DNA from: Pythium myriotylum
Taxonomy: Eukaryota > Oomycota > Peronosporomycetes > Pythiales > Pythiaceae
Reading direction: 5' to 3'
Assembly: GCA_023091665.1 (NCBI GenBank)
Contig: JALJCQ010000041.1
Location: forward strand, 1 to 64,000
DNA: 64,000 bases
The notes under the pieces were generated by a model. It was not told the origin of the DNA. It ran no database searches and saw nothing but the letters and a program-made list of their open reading frames with translations. The translations under genes were made by a program, and so were the position numbers. Every line of letters begins with the position of its first letter. Within the stretch, counting starts at the first letter, position 1. Shown here piece after piece: positions 49,580-60,236 of this stretch.

Positions 49580-50387
49580 GCAGCTCGCCGGGGGTCCGAG
49601 GGAATCCGGTACGCGTCGAGCTCCTAGTCCCTCCCGCGACACAAGAAGCCCAAGTCATGCATGTGTTTGCGTACGTTGGTAGTGAGGATGCTAATGCCAA
49701 CAACAAGTTTCCAGCCTGTCAAGGTCAAAACGAAGCGCGTTCGTTCCTTGTCTCCGCTGGTGACCCCGCTCCTGATCTGGAGAGAAGCTTTCAGCTCCAG
49801 CCCGGTGAGCGTCGTGGATGGTGGTCTATGCACCCTGAGCCAGTGGGCCAGGCTGGAATCGCCATCATAAATGGTGCCGTGTGCGACCGTAGGGTCCGCA
49901 TCTTACTGGATTCCGGTTCATCTACTAGCATGGTCAGCCTCGACTTAGCTAGGAAGCTGGGACTTCAGCTCAAGTTTGGCGACCGACTCAAAGTCAACGG
50001 CATTGGCGGCGTCGTGACTTACGCCACAGCCAGAACCAGAGTTAAAGTGACGCTCGGCATGAGCGTCGCCTATTTTTTGGATCTCTGGGCTGGGAACATT
50101 GGCGAAGGAATCGATTGCCTCCTGGACCTCGATTTCATGGTTCGAGCAGGGGTCCGCCTCTGTGCTTACGAAGGTTCAGTCCGACTGCCGGACGAAGAGT
50201 GTATCCCGCTGGCCGCACCTGGTCAACGGCCGAAGTTACCAGAGCGGGCGTCAGTCAACACCCGGGAAGACATTTACCTGCCACCAGGTCGCAGTGCGCT
50301 GGTACCAGCTCGTCCCCATGACAGGAAACTCCAGGTCTGGGCATGCCGCCACGATAATTGGTTGACAACCGTTGTCACTGGATCTGG
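49577..50387 (+). pseudogene. Element 4 aspartic protease, cut by solo LTR
   Basis: The -1 frame after gag, with the first Met at 49,657. Active-site ILLDSGSSTSMVSLD, then IDCLLDLDFMVRAGVR. The frame is interrupted at codon VTGS by the solo LTR at 50,388 and resumes at 51,559 with GQLQAVRVTNVS. About 690 bases from 49,566 are almost identical to element 2. Confidence 0.88.
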
Positions 50388-51554
50388 TGTGGTGGAGCGG
50401 CCCGATCCAGACGGGACGTGGCACAAGCAGCTGCGGAGGATGGGCCGACCCAGATCAATGGGTGGCACCCAAGGCATTTGATGCAAGGTGATCAGGACTT
50501 CGGGTAACAACGGACAACATCAAGGAGTCGGCATGAGTGTCGTCCGAAGCGGTGAACCGACCGCCCGCCCAAGGGAGGGCAGGCGATCAGCGGGAAGTGT
50601 GTTGAACTAACCCAACGGCCAGGTGATCCGGCAGACGCCTTCAACCAGACGCACGGCCGCCGAGTGTCAAAGGAACCCCGAAGCGCCTAGGCGATCGACC
50701 GGTTCGAACTACTGTGAGACGATCATCGAGATGCCCACCCGATCGGCCAAGCGATTCCCCGACCGCCTGGTGGAAGTACGGATCGCCTAACATATCGACG
50801 GATCGGCTGAGACATCTACGGATCGCCTGATGATTAGACGGCACCCGGGTGGTTGCGCATACAGTTGTAGGGTTGTAGGGTTAGGGGCGTGTACCCAGTG
50901 TGCGAATCAGATAGCGTAGGACTCTAGGAAGGCAGGAAAACTCCAAAGGAATAGACTCTGCATTTCGCGACCAAGTACACAAGTCCCCAAGACGTACGAG
51001 GGAGCGCATGGCTCACACAAGTCCCGTCACCGACAGGGAGGTGACGTTAAACCCCCCGAGCCGCGTCAAGCAGCTCGGCTCAAGGCAGGCGACCGGCGCG
51101 CGCGTCAGACGACCGCGTACCGCCGCCACAAGGAAAGGAAAGGCAAGGAAGACCCAGGGCGATCGCGAGACGATCCCCGGCGTTGTGAGTGCTTGACTTA
51201 GTCGCACGAGCGCGCCACCAAGCCCGAAGCGCCCGCGCTTCACCCCACGCATCCGGCACAACCGTGTTGAGGTTGATCCGATCGGCTCTGCGTTTGACCG
51301 GCCGGCCGCGTGTCCTCGATCTACACGCAGCCACCAGAGCCGGAAAACCAAGGGATTCACGACCCCTTGGTCTCTCTCTCCCCCCGACTTCGGAGTCCAG
51401 AGCGCCCACGGTCCAGGCCACAGCGATTTTCAAGGTCTGTCGACGTCAGTGGTAAGTTGCTGCCCCTCGAATCAAGGATCAAGGTCTGTTGTGTGCACGG
51501 CTCGGCTGCTGAGGGGTTCGCTGTCCCCCAGTTTTAGCCGACCGCGTTACCACA
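50388..51554. mobile_element. Solo LTR of an unrelated element (1,167 bases)
   Basis: Begins TGTGGTGGAG and ends TTACCACA, giving the inverted ends TGTGGT/ACCACA. Flanked by a 4-base duplication CTGG (50,384-50,387 and 51,555-51,558). Removing it and one CTGG restores an open pro-pol frame, so the insertion is certain. It contains loose repeats of GGATCGCCTGA and a short TGTAGGGT repeat near 50,868. No coding sequence was recognised; orientation is unknown. Confidence 0.88.
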
Positions 51555-51558
51555 CTGG

Positions 51559-54500
51559 TGGGCAGTTACAGGCCGTCCGAGTGACGAATGTGTCATCCCA
51601 GCCGATCATGATCCCGGCGCGGACGCCAGTTGCTCACCTGGTTGAGGAAGGTCACCTGCCGTTGGGTCAGCGATGCGCCAGGCTCAACTCGACAAGGTAT
51701 CTCGAGTGGCAGGTGCTGGTCTATGAAGGCTCTCACTCTAGCCGATATATTCGGGCTCAAGACGAATCCATCGACGCCTACAACGCCAGCCTTCCACCCG
51801 CTGTGGTCAAACCAACCTACGACGCACCAACAAAGATCCTGTCAAGGGGCGAGGTAGAGTTGGTGCCAGGCTCATGTGGTGGTGCGTCGGATATTAACGC
51901 GCCACCCACAACGTCGGCTGCACTAGTTGCGCCACCCTCGATGTCGACTTTCGAAGTCGCATCACCGCCACCGCAGAGTGTCTTCGTACCTAAATTGGAG
52001 GCTCCAGTTTCTCCTACTGCTTCGGCAAAGCCGTCATTGCCGGCCGAGCTTACCGCTAAGGCGGGATCAGCAGGGGAAGGAGTCGCCATGCTAGCTCTGG
52101 AAGCGCCAGAAGTGGGCGACCCCAACTTGCCACAAGATCGACTAACGGCAGCTGCGCCAGTGACGCCAGCGAACGCCGTGTCATCTCAAGTGGCAAGCCC
52201 AGTGTTACCAAAAGACCCAAGTGACACTGGTCGAAAACTTAAAATGGGCATGAAGCTGGTCCAAGGGCGTGAAACCCGGACCGATAAGCCAACCAAGCAC
52301 TTGGCACGCACGTTCAAGCTGCTCGTGACCCAGGAACTAGACTCTGAGGCCGAGGCAACGACGTTCTACCAAGAAGGGATCGACTCCGTCATGCTCGACA
52401 AGCTTCGGGACCAGTTGGCAGTACTGCCGGATCACATCGAAGTCGACCCTCTTGTGGACATAGCGACGGCTGACGTCGGCGAGCCAGGCTCAACTACCCA
52501 GGAAGAAGACGACGCGATCCGCCGGTGTATCGAAAAACATTGCTCAGCCTTCCTCGGCTCGGGGAACGCGCTGCCCCCTCCGGCTAGGGGCGTCGTCTGC
52601 GACATCGAAGTCGAACCAGGAACCAGGCCAGTTGCCGAGAAACCCAGGCGAATTAAGTCACACCTGCTTCCCCAAGTCTATGAGCTTCTCAAGAAACTCC
52701 TCGATGCCGGAATCATCGAGTACTCCGACTCGGAATGGGCTAGCCCAATCGTCATCGTCATGAAGAAGAATGGCGTCGACATTAGACTCTGCATTGACTA
52801 CCGGCGTGTGAACCAGCTCATTCAGCTGATGAATTACCCGCTGCCGCTCATCGATGACCTCCTCGACAATTTTGAGAAGGCCATGTGGTTCCTGAGTTTA
52901 GACATGGCCAGCGGTTTCTGGGCCGTGCTTATGACCCAGCGGGCCAAGCACATCAGCGCTTTCGTATGTCCACCCGGCCACTTCCAGTGGATTCGGATGC
53001 CTTTCGGCCTGAAAAACGCTCCGTTGATCTACCAGAAAGTCACTGACAACGCCCTCTGGGGATACGTTCGTCTTCCCCCGCACCTCGAAGCAGAAGTCGA
53101 ACCAGAAGTCATACGCGCGCTCGGCCTAGAGCCAGTCAACGAAGTCCAAGCACCCAAGTCAGCCGCCGAGAATGCCGGGAAGACGGTGTTCGACTTGAAT
53201 ATTGCCGCCCCAGAGTGTCTCGGCCCGGTGCTAGGACGAAGTTCGTATATCGATGACATCGCCTACGGTGCTCCGACGCTAGGTGAGCTGCTCCAGGTCT
53301 TGGACCAGCTCCTGTATCGGCTGCGATACTGGCAAATATCTGTCAGTCTGCCCAAGAGTTCATTCGTCAAGCATTCGATACAGTACCTCTCTCACGAAGT
53401 CAACCAGGCTGGCATCGTCGCCGCGCCAAAGATCGCGAAAGGATTACTTGATCTACCGTTCCCGACCAGCCTCAAGGCGGTGCAATCGTTCTTGGGGAGC
53501 TTGAACTATTACAACAAGTTCATTGAAGACTACGCAGTGATCGCCAGCGTCTTATACGAGCTGTCCGACGAACGGATCCGCCTGAACGATTCGCTAGACC
53601 CGGCTCGCCGCGCGTTCGAACTGCTGAAGTCGAAACTCCTGAACGCGCCGCTGCTCAAGCATCCAGATCGCACGAAACCTTTTGTGATTATTCCCCATGC
53701 GAATGAGTGGGCAATCGGCGCGGTGCTCGGCCAAGAGCATGACGGCATCATCGCTCCAGTTCGTTTCACTGGACGCACCCTGCATGACGCTGAGTTGAAC
53801 TATCACCTGGCAGAAAAAGAAATTCTAGCCCTGCTCAGAGTTCTCAACGTGTATTACACATTAGTTGCTGGCCAAGAGTTGATCGTCTACACGCGTTATT
53901 CGACTCTCAAGTGGATACTCACGTCAAAATCGGTCCAAGGACGGACACTCCAGTGGGCAGCGCTACTCTCTCCGTGGACGATGGACGTGCGGCGCGTCGA
54001 TCGGGACCAGGATGGTCTGGCAGCAATTGTGGCAGCCAGTATCACACCTCGAGAAGTGCTCGACCAGGTCGCAGCCGAACTAGTGCCGTCAAAGGCCATG
54101 CGCGTGAAGCCAGCTTTGGTAAGCATGGAGATGTTGGATGCCGAATATGAAGGTCTGGTTTTGAGTTTCGACGGTGCCGCCAAGCGCAAGTCGAATGCAG
54201 GAAGTGCGAGTTTTGTGATCTGGAGGTTGCCGGGCTGGCAGCCACTGTTCGCGAAGTCCATTTACCTGGCTGGCGTCGACGTCACTGTCAACGTGGCCGA
54301 GTACACAGGCTTGTTGCAGGGACTCGAGTTCCTGAGGTCGGGGAAATTAGGTGATCCAGTCAAACGTATCGTGGTAGTCGGCGACTTGCGGATCGCAGTC
54401 CAGCAGTGCCAAGGCGTGATCGGCTGCAATCAACCGCACTTGACCCTGCTGCTCGCCCGTTTTCATGAACTTCGAACACAATTCGAATCAGTGGAACTCA

Positions 54501-54956
54501 TTCACGTGGTACGTGAGTACAACGGCGCAGCAGACTACCTGGCTGGCCTGGCACTACGTTTGGAAGAGACCCGCGTGGTCACTGATGAGGATACGTTTAA
54601 CCAGCTCCGTCAGTTCAGCAGGCTGCCCGAACGACTCATGCGCGGCCGCTGTACTGAAGGTGTCGAAGGTCGCGGTGAGACGGCTCAAGAACAAGACGGC
54701 ACAACTACGGAACGCGGTGGAGCGACGGCGACTACGAGCGGCACATCCTCAGACCTCCCGGCGTCCGGCAGCGCGAAAGTTCTACTCGCAGAAACGCGCT
54801 CGCAACAACGACGCAGTGGCTCGAACGCCACTGTGGAAGTGAGGGTGTCGCCTGCGACGCGTCGAAGCCAGCGCCTCGCTGCGCAAGCCCGAGCGCCTGA
54901 CGGCCCCGCGTCGCAGCGGAACCCAAGTGACTACGCCGCTGTCGGTCTGCGAGAAA

Positions 54957-54994
<38 letters not shown>

Positions 54995-57838
54995 CTTCTA
55001 GCCCCTTCCTTTCCCGAGGCGCCGAGTCCGCGAAGCTCGACGAACAACGACACCGTTGCAAAGACCGTCCACAGGGCTATCGACGTCGAAGAAGGGCCTG
55101 GCTATGTACCTCCGCCGAGCCAGCAAAGCATGCATGAAGACCGCGAGGAGCCTCGAGACACGACGTTGACGAGTGTCGCTAGACCCCCGCCACAACCCGA
55201 GGGTGATTCCCCGTCCATCCTTAGAGCTGCAGGAAAGCGGAGCTCGCCTGAACAACCGATCGTGCCTGAGAGCTCGGCTCCGCGTCAGGCCCTGGCGCAT
55301 GAGAGCGTTCCCGCATCACCATCGGCATGGCCAGCAGCCCGACCACCCGACTTCGAAGGGCCCCTCCCGCTGACGTCATCCGCGCTACTCGGCGAGGCCC
55401 CAAGTCGACTGACCAACCTCCCAAGTTCAAGTTCAAGTCCGGGCGCCGTGTCGCGAAGTTACGAAGATTCGACGCCGAGCCAGAACGCCATACCTGCGAA
55501 TCCCGCCAGCAGTCGCCAGGACCCAGAGTATCACCGACCGTCCAACCGCGAAGGTGTGATATCCCCAGGCGTGAACCCAACCCTGAAGCCGGCCACAGCA
55601 CGACCGACCGGCTCCGCCTTTCCAACCTCTGGGCGACAGGCGCCGAGCCTCGTTGCCACATTGCCTTCCCCCTTGGAAAGCGATGGTGCGAATCAGAGGA
55701 AAGCTGATAACCGCCCGCTCTCTGCACAAGGATCCGGTGGGCGCAACGTTTCTGTTCAAGGTTCCCGCGACATGAGAACACATTCACCCATTGTCAGTGG
55801 AACGCGCTCGATTCCGTCAGCGAGCGACCGGGCAGCATTAGCCTCGTCGCTGATCAACCAGCGGCGAAGTCAACAAGACGGTGTTGCCGTGGCGCGCGTC
55901 ATCGAAGACCGCGCGCCAACTCGCCCGCCCATCCCGTTGCCGTCAGTGGATGCTGAAGCCCCGCTCGGCTCTCGCAACGCAGGACGCGCCCGCTCTCGGC
56001 TACCCGCCACCGGTTCCAATGACTGCAGCGCCTCAGAACAGGCGCCTCCAACCGCACCCGTTGGCAGCCAGCGCGACGCGCCAAGCCTAAGGGCGCACGA
56101 GCCCGTTGGCCAGACGAGCGCCGCCGTTACAATCAATCCTGTACCCGGCGAAGGATCTCAAGATGCGTTTGAAGGTGCTAACGTGGCGAGGCTTGAGCGC
56201 GTCCGCGCACATCAAGATGCAGATCCGCCCACACGGAAGCTGAGAGCTTTCCTCGCCGGCGACACGCGTGCACTCTCCCGCGATGAAGTTGCCCAGGCGG
56301 CGAAAGTTGCTGACCAGTTTGTTCTGGACGAGCACGGAGTGCTACGATATGTTAGCCTCCGTCCCGGTGCTCGTGAGAAGCCAGCTCGACTCGTGGTCTC
56401 AACCACGCTGCGGAAAGACGTGTTGCATCACTGCCACGTCGAATTTCAAGGTGGCCATCAGGGGATCACGCGTACCTACGAAAGAGTCCGGTCTGAGTAT
56501 TATTGGACCGGGATGTACCAGGACGTCGTCCGTTTTTGCTCGAGCTGTGTGGATTGCAGCACCGGAAAAGGTCTCCCAGCGAATCCCGGCCCGTCTCCCG
56601 GCAACATCCAGCCGGAGTATCCGTTTCACGTCGTCTCTATGGATTTTGTACTCCCATTGCCGCCGTCTGAACAAGGGGGCACGGCGTTGCTACTCTTCCA
56701 GTGCATGTTCACTGGCTTCGTGATGTGTAAAGCGATGTCGGACACCAGCGCGCCAGCCGTCGCCAGGGCGTACGATGAGGTAGTATTCCAGCGATTCGGC
56801 GCCAGTTCTATTATTAGACACGACCAAGACCCGGTCTTCATGAGTGAAGTGTTCGCCCAATTCCGGTCCATGCTGGGGAGCCAGCAGCGCGCCACGTTGG
56901 CCTACCGGCCTCAAGCCAACGGCCAACAGGAACGCTCAGTCCAGACTGTGGCGCGCAGCATCAAGTCCTACGTCATGCGACCAGGTCAAGACGACTGGGA
57001 GGACGTGGTATATCGATTAATGTTTGCGATTAACACGTCAGTGGACGCGGCACGCAGAGACACGCCATTCTTCCTCGCCCACGGTTGGGACGCCAAGTCG
57101 ACAGTCGCCGCGATGATTGCGCAAGCTCCGCGGAAGCGCACAGCCGACCGAATGCGTGCCTACGTCTGGCGGATCAAGATTCAGCGGGAATATCAGTACG
57201 CGCTAGCCTGGGCACGTGATCTCCAAGCGAAGCCAAAGCGCGGCCGAGCCGAGCGTCAAACAGCTGAGTGGGAGCAGCTCCCAGATAGCGTAAAGACCGG
57301 TTTCGAAGTAGGCGACGCCGTCTGGTTGTACCTCGCTCGTGTCAAGCCAGGACTGGCGAAGAAACTCGCGCATCATTGGCATGGCCCTTTCCGGATCGTA
57401 GAGAAGGCGAATGACCACCGTGTACGGCTCAAGACCGAAGGAACGATGTATAAGGTCAACCCGTGGGTTCATATCAGCCGCCTGAAGCCTCGTCTGTTCT
57501 TCGAAGACAGACCAAAGGGCGACTTGGAGCCAGTACCAGAGGACCTAGATTGGGACGCTGCCCTTCTGCCTGAGGACAGTTGGGCCCCCGACGAAGAGGC
57601 GGGTGAGTATGAAATGGAGAAGATACTCGACGTCCGGTGGAACTCGCAGCGCACCAGGTCCGGGAACAAGAAGACGCGCGATTATCTCGTGAAGTTTGTC
57701 GGTTACGATGAACCTGAATGGATACCAGTCGCCAAAATCAAGGCCGGCCGCCTGCTGTATGAGTTCGACAACAGTAGACGCGCGGAGACCAGGTTTGCAG
57801 CCATGCAATCTGGTGACGGGGAGGCGCTGCGCGACTAG
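51559..57838 (+). CDS. Element 4 Pol: RT, RNase H, integrase, chromodomain
   Basis: An unbroken frame of about 2,090 codons. Spacer, then reverse transcriptase (SEWASPIVIVMKKNG, RLCIDYRRVNQL, SSYIDDIAYG), RNase H (LSFDGAAKRKSN, VNVAEYTGLLQG, VVVGDLRIAV, YNGAADYLAG), a long disordered Ser/Pro-rich linker with 11 to 12 glycines from a 35-base poly-G, then integrase: HHCC zinc (HCHVEFQGGHQG, CSSCVDC), catalytic residues in VSMDFVLPLP, IRHDQDPVF and NGQQERSVQ, GPY/F-like HWHGPFRIVEKAND and a chromodomain (YLVKFVGYDEPEW). The upstream 110 bases (51,449-51,558) open in frame belong to the solo LTR. Domains look functional. Confidence 0.92.
54957..54991 (+). repeat. Poly-G tract, 35 bases, in frame as poly-Gly
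   Basis: The longest G run in the window, inside the disordered linker of element 4 Pol. Element 2 is truncated near here and gives no comparison. Confidence 0.95.
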
Positions 57839-58261
57839 CAGCGCCGAGCGGAGATGCTAGCCTCCGCTGCCAAGTGCTAGCGATTACGGGGTGCGAGTCC
57901 CCATGTTGCCCAGTCGCAACATGAAACTCGTGAAAAGGCGCCGCCTCTGCGTCTATTGTGTTTGCATCGAGTATGTGTCATGAGGTTAGCCCAGTGCTAG
58001 ACACTAGCTCGCCGAGCCCCGACTTGCGTTTCTGCTGACGTGTCCGGCGCGACATTGGTCTATAGACTGGTTGCGTCGGTTCATACAGGTCCGAAATGGA
58101 TAGGAGCGTCTGAGGAGGGGACTCGGCAAAAGAAAAAAAAGGTTGTATTGAAATGCATGAACGACTTGACTAGGGACTACACGCAGGAACCAAGAGCTGT
58201 GCAGGAGAAGAAAGAAGAACGAAGTAAGATCGACGAGTCGGACCTTATGTCGCGGTGTGAG
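57839..58261. other. Element 4 non-coding DNA between pol and opposite-strand ORF
   Basis: No gene. Contains GGTGCGAGTCCCCAT, short hairpins (GCTAGC-rich) and an A-tract at 58,133-58,140. Confidence 0.5.
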
Positions 58262-60236
58262 TTAGTCGTACTTGGCTCGTTTCCGGGCCGAGCCTTCTAG
58301 CGCCGCTTTCTTCTTGGCCTTGGCATCACGAGCGCGAGTGTAAGTTTCGAGCGAGACAGTAGGAGCCAGCGCCTCCCAGTCAGACAGGTCCGACGAGTTG
58401 TATGGGTGTGGGAAACTCCACCCGACGGGGTTACCGTCGTCGTCCACATTCTCATCCAAGAGTTGCAACTGTTCCGGCAGCAAAGCCTCCACGAAACGTT
58501 CGGGAGCAGTCGACCAGCGGGCCCTGATAGGCTCGAGAGAATCTAACTCATCAATTTGGTCATCCAGAGGGATCTTGCTGCTCGCGATCCAGGCACAAGT
58601 CGTCGACGCGAGCCAGATTGCCGGTTCGGAGTAAATCAGTTGACTCATACCTCCAGGCCGCTGGTTATTCAACTTCGTCGCCTCGGCTCGAAAGCTGGCG
58701 ATGTACTGATCGCGCAATGTGAATAGCTCGTACCAAGGCTCCATCCCCTCGGCGCCGACTGCATGCCTCTTGGGTGGTTTTGGGATAATCAACCAGTGGC
58801 CGATAGTCCAGTAAGCCTCGCGGTACGAGTACATAAAAAGCAAAACGTCGACTATCCAGCGAGCTTGATCTTCAGACCATTCGCCGGGTGTCGACAGGAA
58901 GAAAGCTTTCACTCGATTCGCGAACATCTTGTTCCAAGGCTTCTTCTCGCGAATAGCCTGGTACTCCTCAACGGTGATCTTGAGCAAACGGTCGCGCAGA
59001 GTCGGCATCTCAGACTTGGCCGGTGTATAGTTGGGGTAGAACGACGTGGCTTCCAGCATCTTCTGTGTGGCAATGCCATAGACCTTCTTACGCTGGCGTT
59101 CAGTCATCGACCGATAAAGCACCGTGGAGCTGCGACCGCGGACCTGGCCAAGAGCCTGGAAGATGATCTTGATGAACGAGCGTCGAGTCTGGCGAGCGGA
59201 CGAAGGGCGTCGAATCGGTTTGATACAGTCAGCATACAGCTTCACCGGTAGGTCGACAGCGACCACCCACTCGTCGTCCTCTTTGCTTGCTGGAGGCGCC
59301 TCCTCCGCGCCGCTGTCCTCAGTCTCGTCGAGCTCGACCGGCCGACTCGCGCTACCTTGGGAAGGACGTGCCTTGCCACCTCGTTCCGGCGTCCCCGTCG
59401 AGGCGTCGCGAGGAGCGTTAGGATAGTCTTCGCTCCCTTCTGAGCTGGAAGTCTCTTCGCCCTGGCACTGTTGCGCCAACACCAAGTCGTTGACCAAGCT
59501 CTTCGACCTACGGCTAAGCGTCGAGGGCGAGGGTTGGGCCGACGTCGTCTGGCCTTTCGACTCCCGGTCACTGTCATCGTCGCTGGAAGCGGGAAGAGTC
59601 CGCTTGACGGGCCGCTTGCTGGCAGACCGGTGCTGAGACTTGGCCTCCGCGTCCAAACCTGCCATCGCCGAAACATCTGCGGAGAAGAAAGGGCGATAAG
59701 AAGCCAACGTCGACATCGCCGGCGGCGGAGGTCCAGGTGGCGTATCCAGGCCACTAGCCGTGCACATGAGAGCCATGCCCTTGGGTACATCGGCTGGCGA
59801 GCCCGTGACCGCAGCGCGAAGGAATGAATACCACTGGTCAGCTCGTCCCGCCGCACGTCCGTGAACCCAAGTGAATCGGAACAAGTCCTCCAAGGCGCTG
59901 TCGGTCCAGTGAGGGGCCGGCACCTGGGCATTCTCCAGCTCCTCTACCTTGCGATGGAGACGCCGAATTCGGTCTTGAGTTCGGCGGAGATCGGCCCGGA
60001 GCTGGTCGCGCTCACTTTCGAGTTCACCCACGCTAGCCCGGAGGCGGTCAACTTCAGTGTCCAGCGTCGTCGCCAGAGTGGCAGCAGCCTGTTTCTCCTC
60101 CCGGGCTTGGAGGAGTTCGGCAGTCGTGCGGTTCACCAAGGCTTGCTCTTCCACTAGCTTATCCTTCGTGCTGAAGAAAAGCTCTTCGAGTTTCTCGGCG
60201 TGGTCAGTGGCGAGTTGGACGTGAGCAAGACATAGC
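58262..60236 (-). CDS. Opposite-strand ORF after element 4 pol, N-terminus truncated
   Basis: About 655 codons on the minus strand, facing element 4 pol. The N-terminal part is a heptad coiled coil (ESERDQLRADLRRTQDRIRR), followed by a short folded-looking segment (LEDLFRFTWVHGRAAGRADQ), an acidic Ser-rich region (SSDDDSDRESKG, EDSGAEEAP), and a 300-residue globular-looking domain rich in Trp (WNKMFANRVKAFFLSTPGEW, VDVLLFMYSYREAYWTIGHW). The C-terminus is basic (GSARKRAKYD), like a nuclear signal. No known domain is recognised. The start is lost at the junction with the copia element. It could be a retroelement accessory gene or a captured host gene. Confidence 0.65.

Larger units (their letters stand above)
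45703..60236 (+). mobile_element. Element 4: Ty3/gypsy chromovirus-like element, 3' end missing
   Basis: A plus-strand relative of element 2 with 5' LTR, gag, protease, a full-length pol ending in a chromodomain, and probably the opposite-strand ORF at 58,262-60,236. A solo LTR (50,388-51,554) interrupts the pro-pol frame. No 3' LTR is seen: the DNA meets a truncated copia element at about 60,236. It is inserted in element 5. Confidence 0.88.

Noticed and set aside
50868..50886. Telomere-like TGTAGGGT repeats
   Set aside because: Only two to three units inside a solo LTR; not a telomere or interstitial telomere block.
51449..51558. Start of element 4 Pol at the first in-frame Met near 51,449
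   Set aside because: These codons lie in the solo LTR; true pro-pol homology restarts at 51,559 with GQLQAVRV.
58763..60157. Plus-strand frames opposite the 58,262-60,236 ORF
   Set aside because: Shorter and without coherent composition; the minus-strand frame has the coiled coil and Trp-rich domain.
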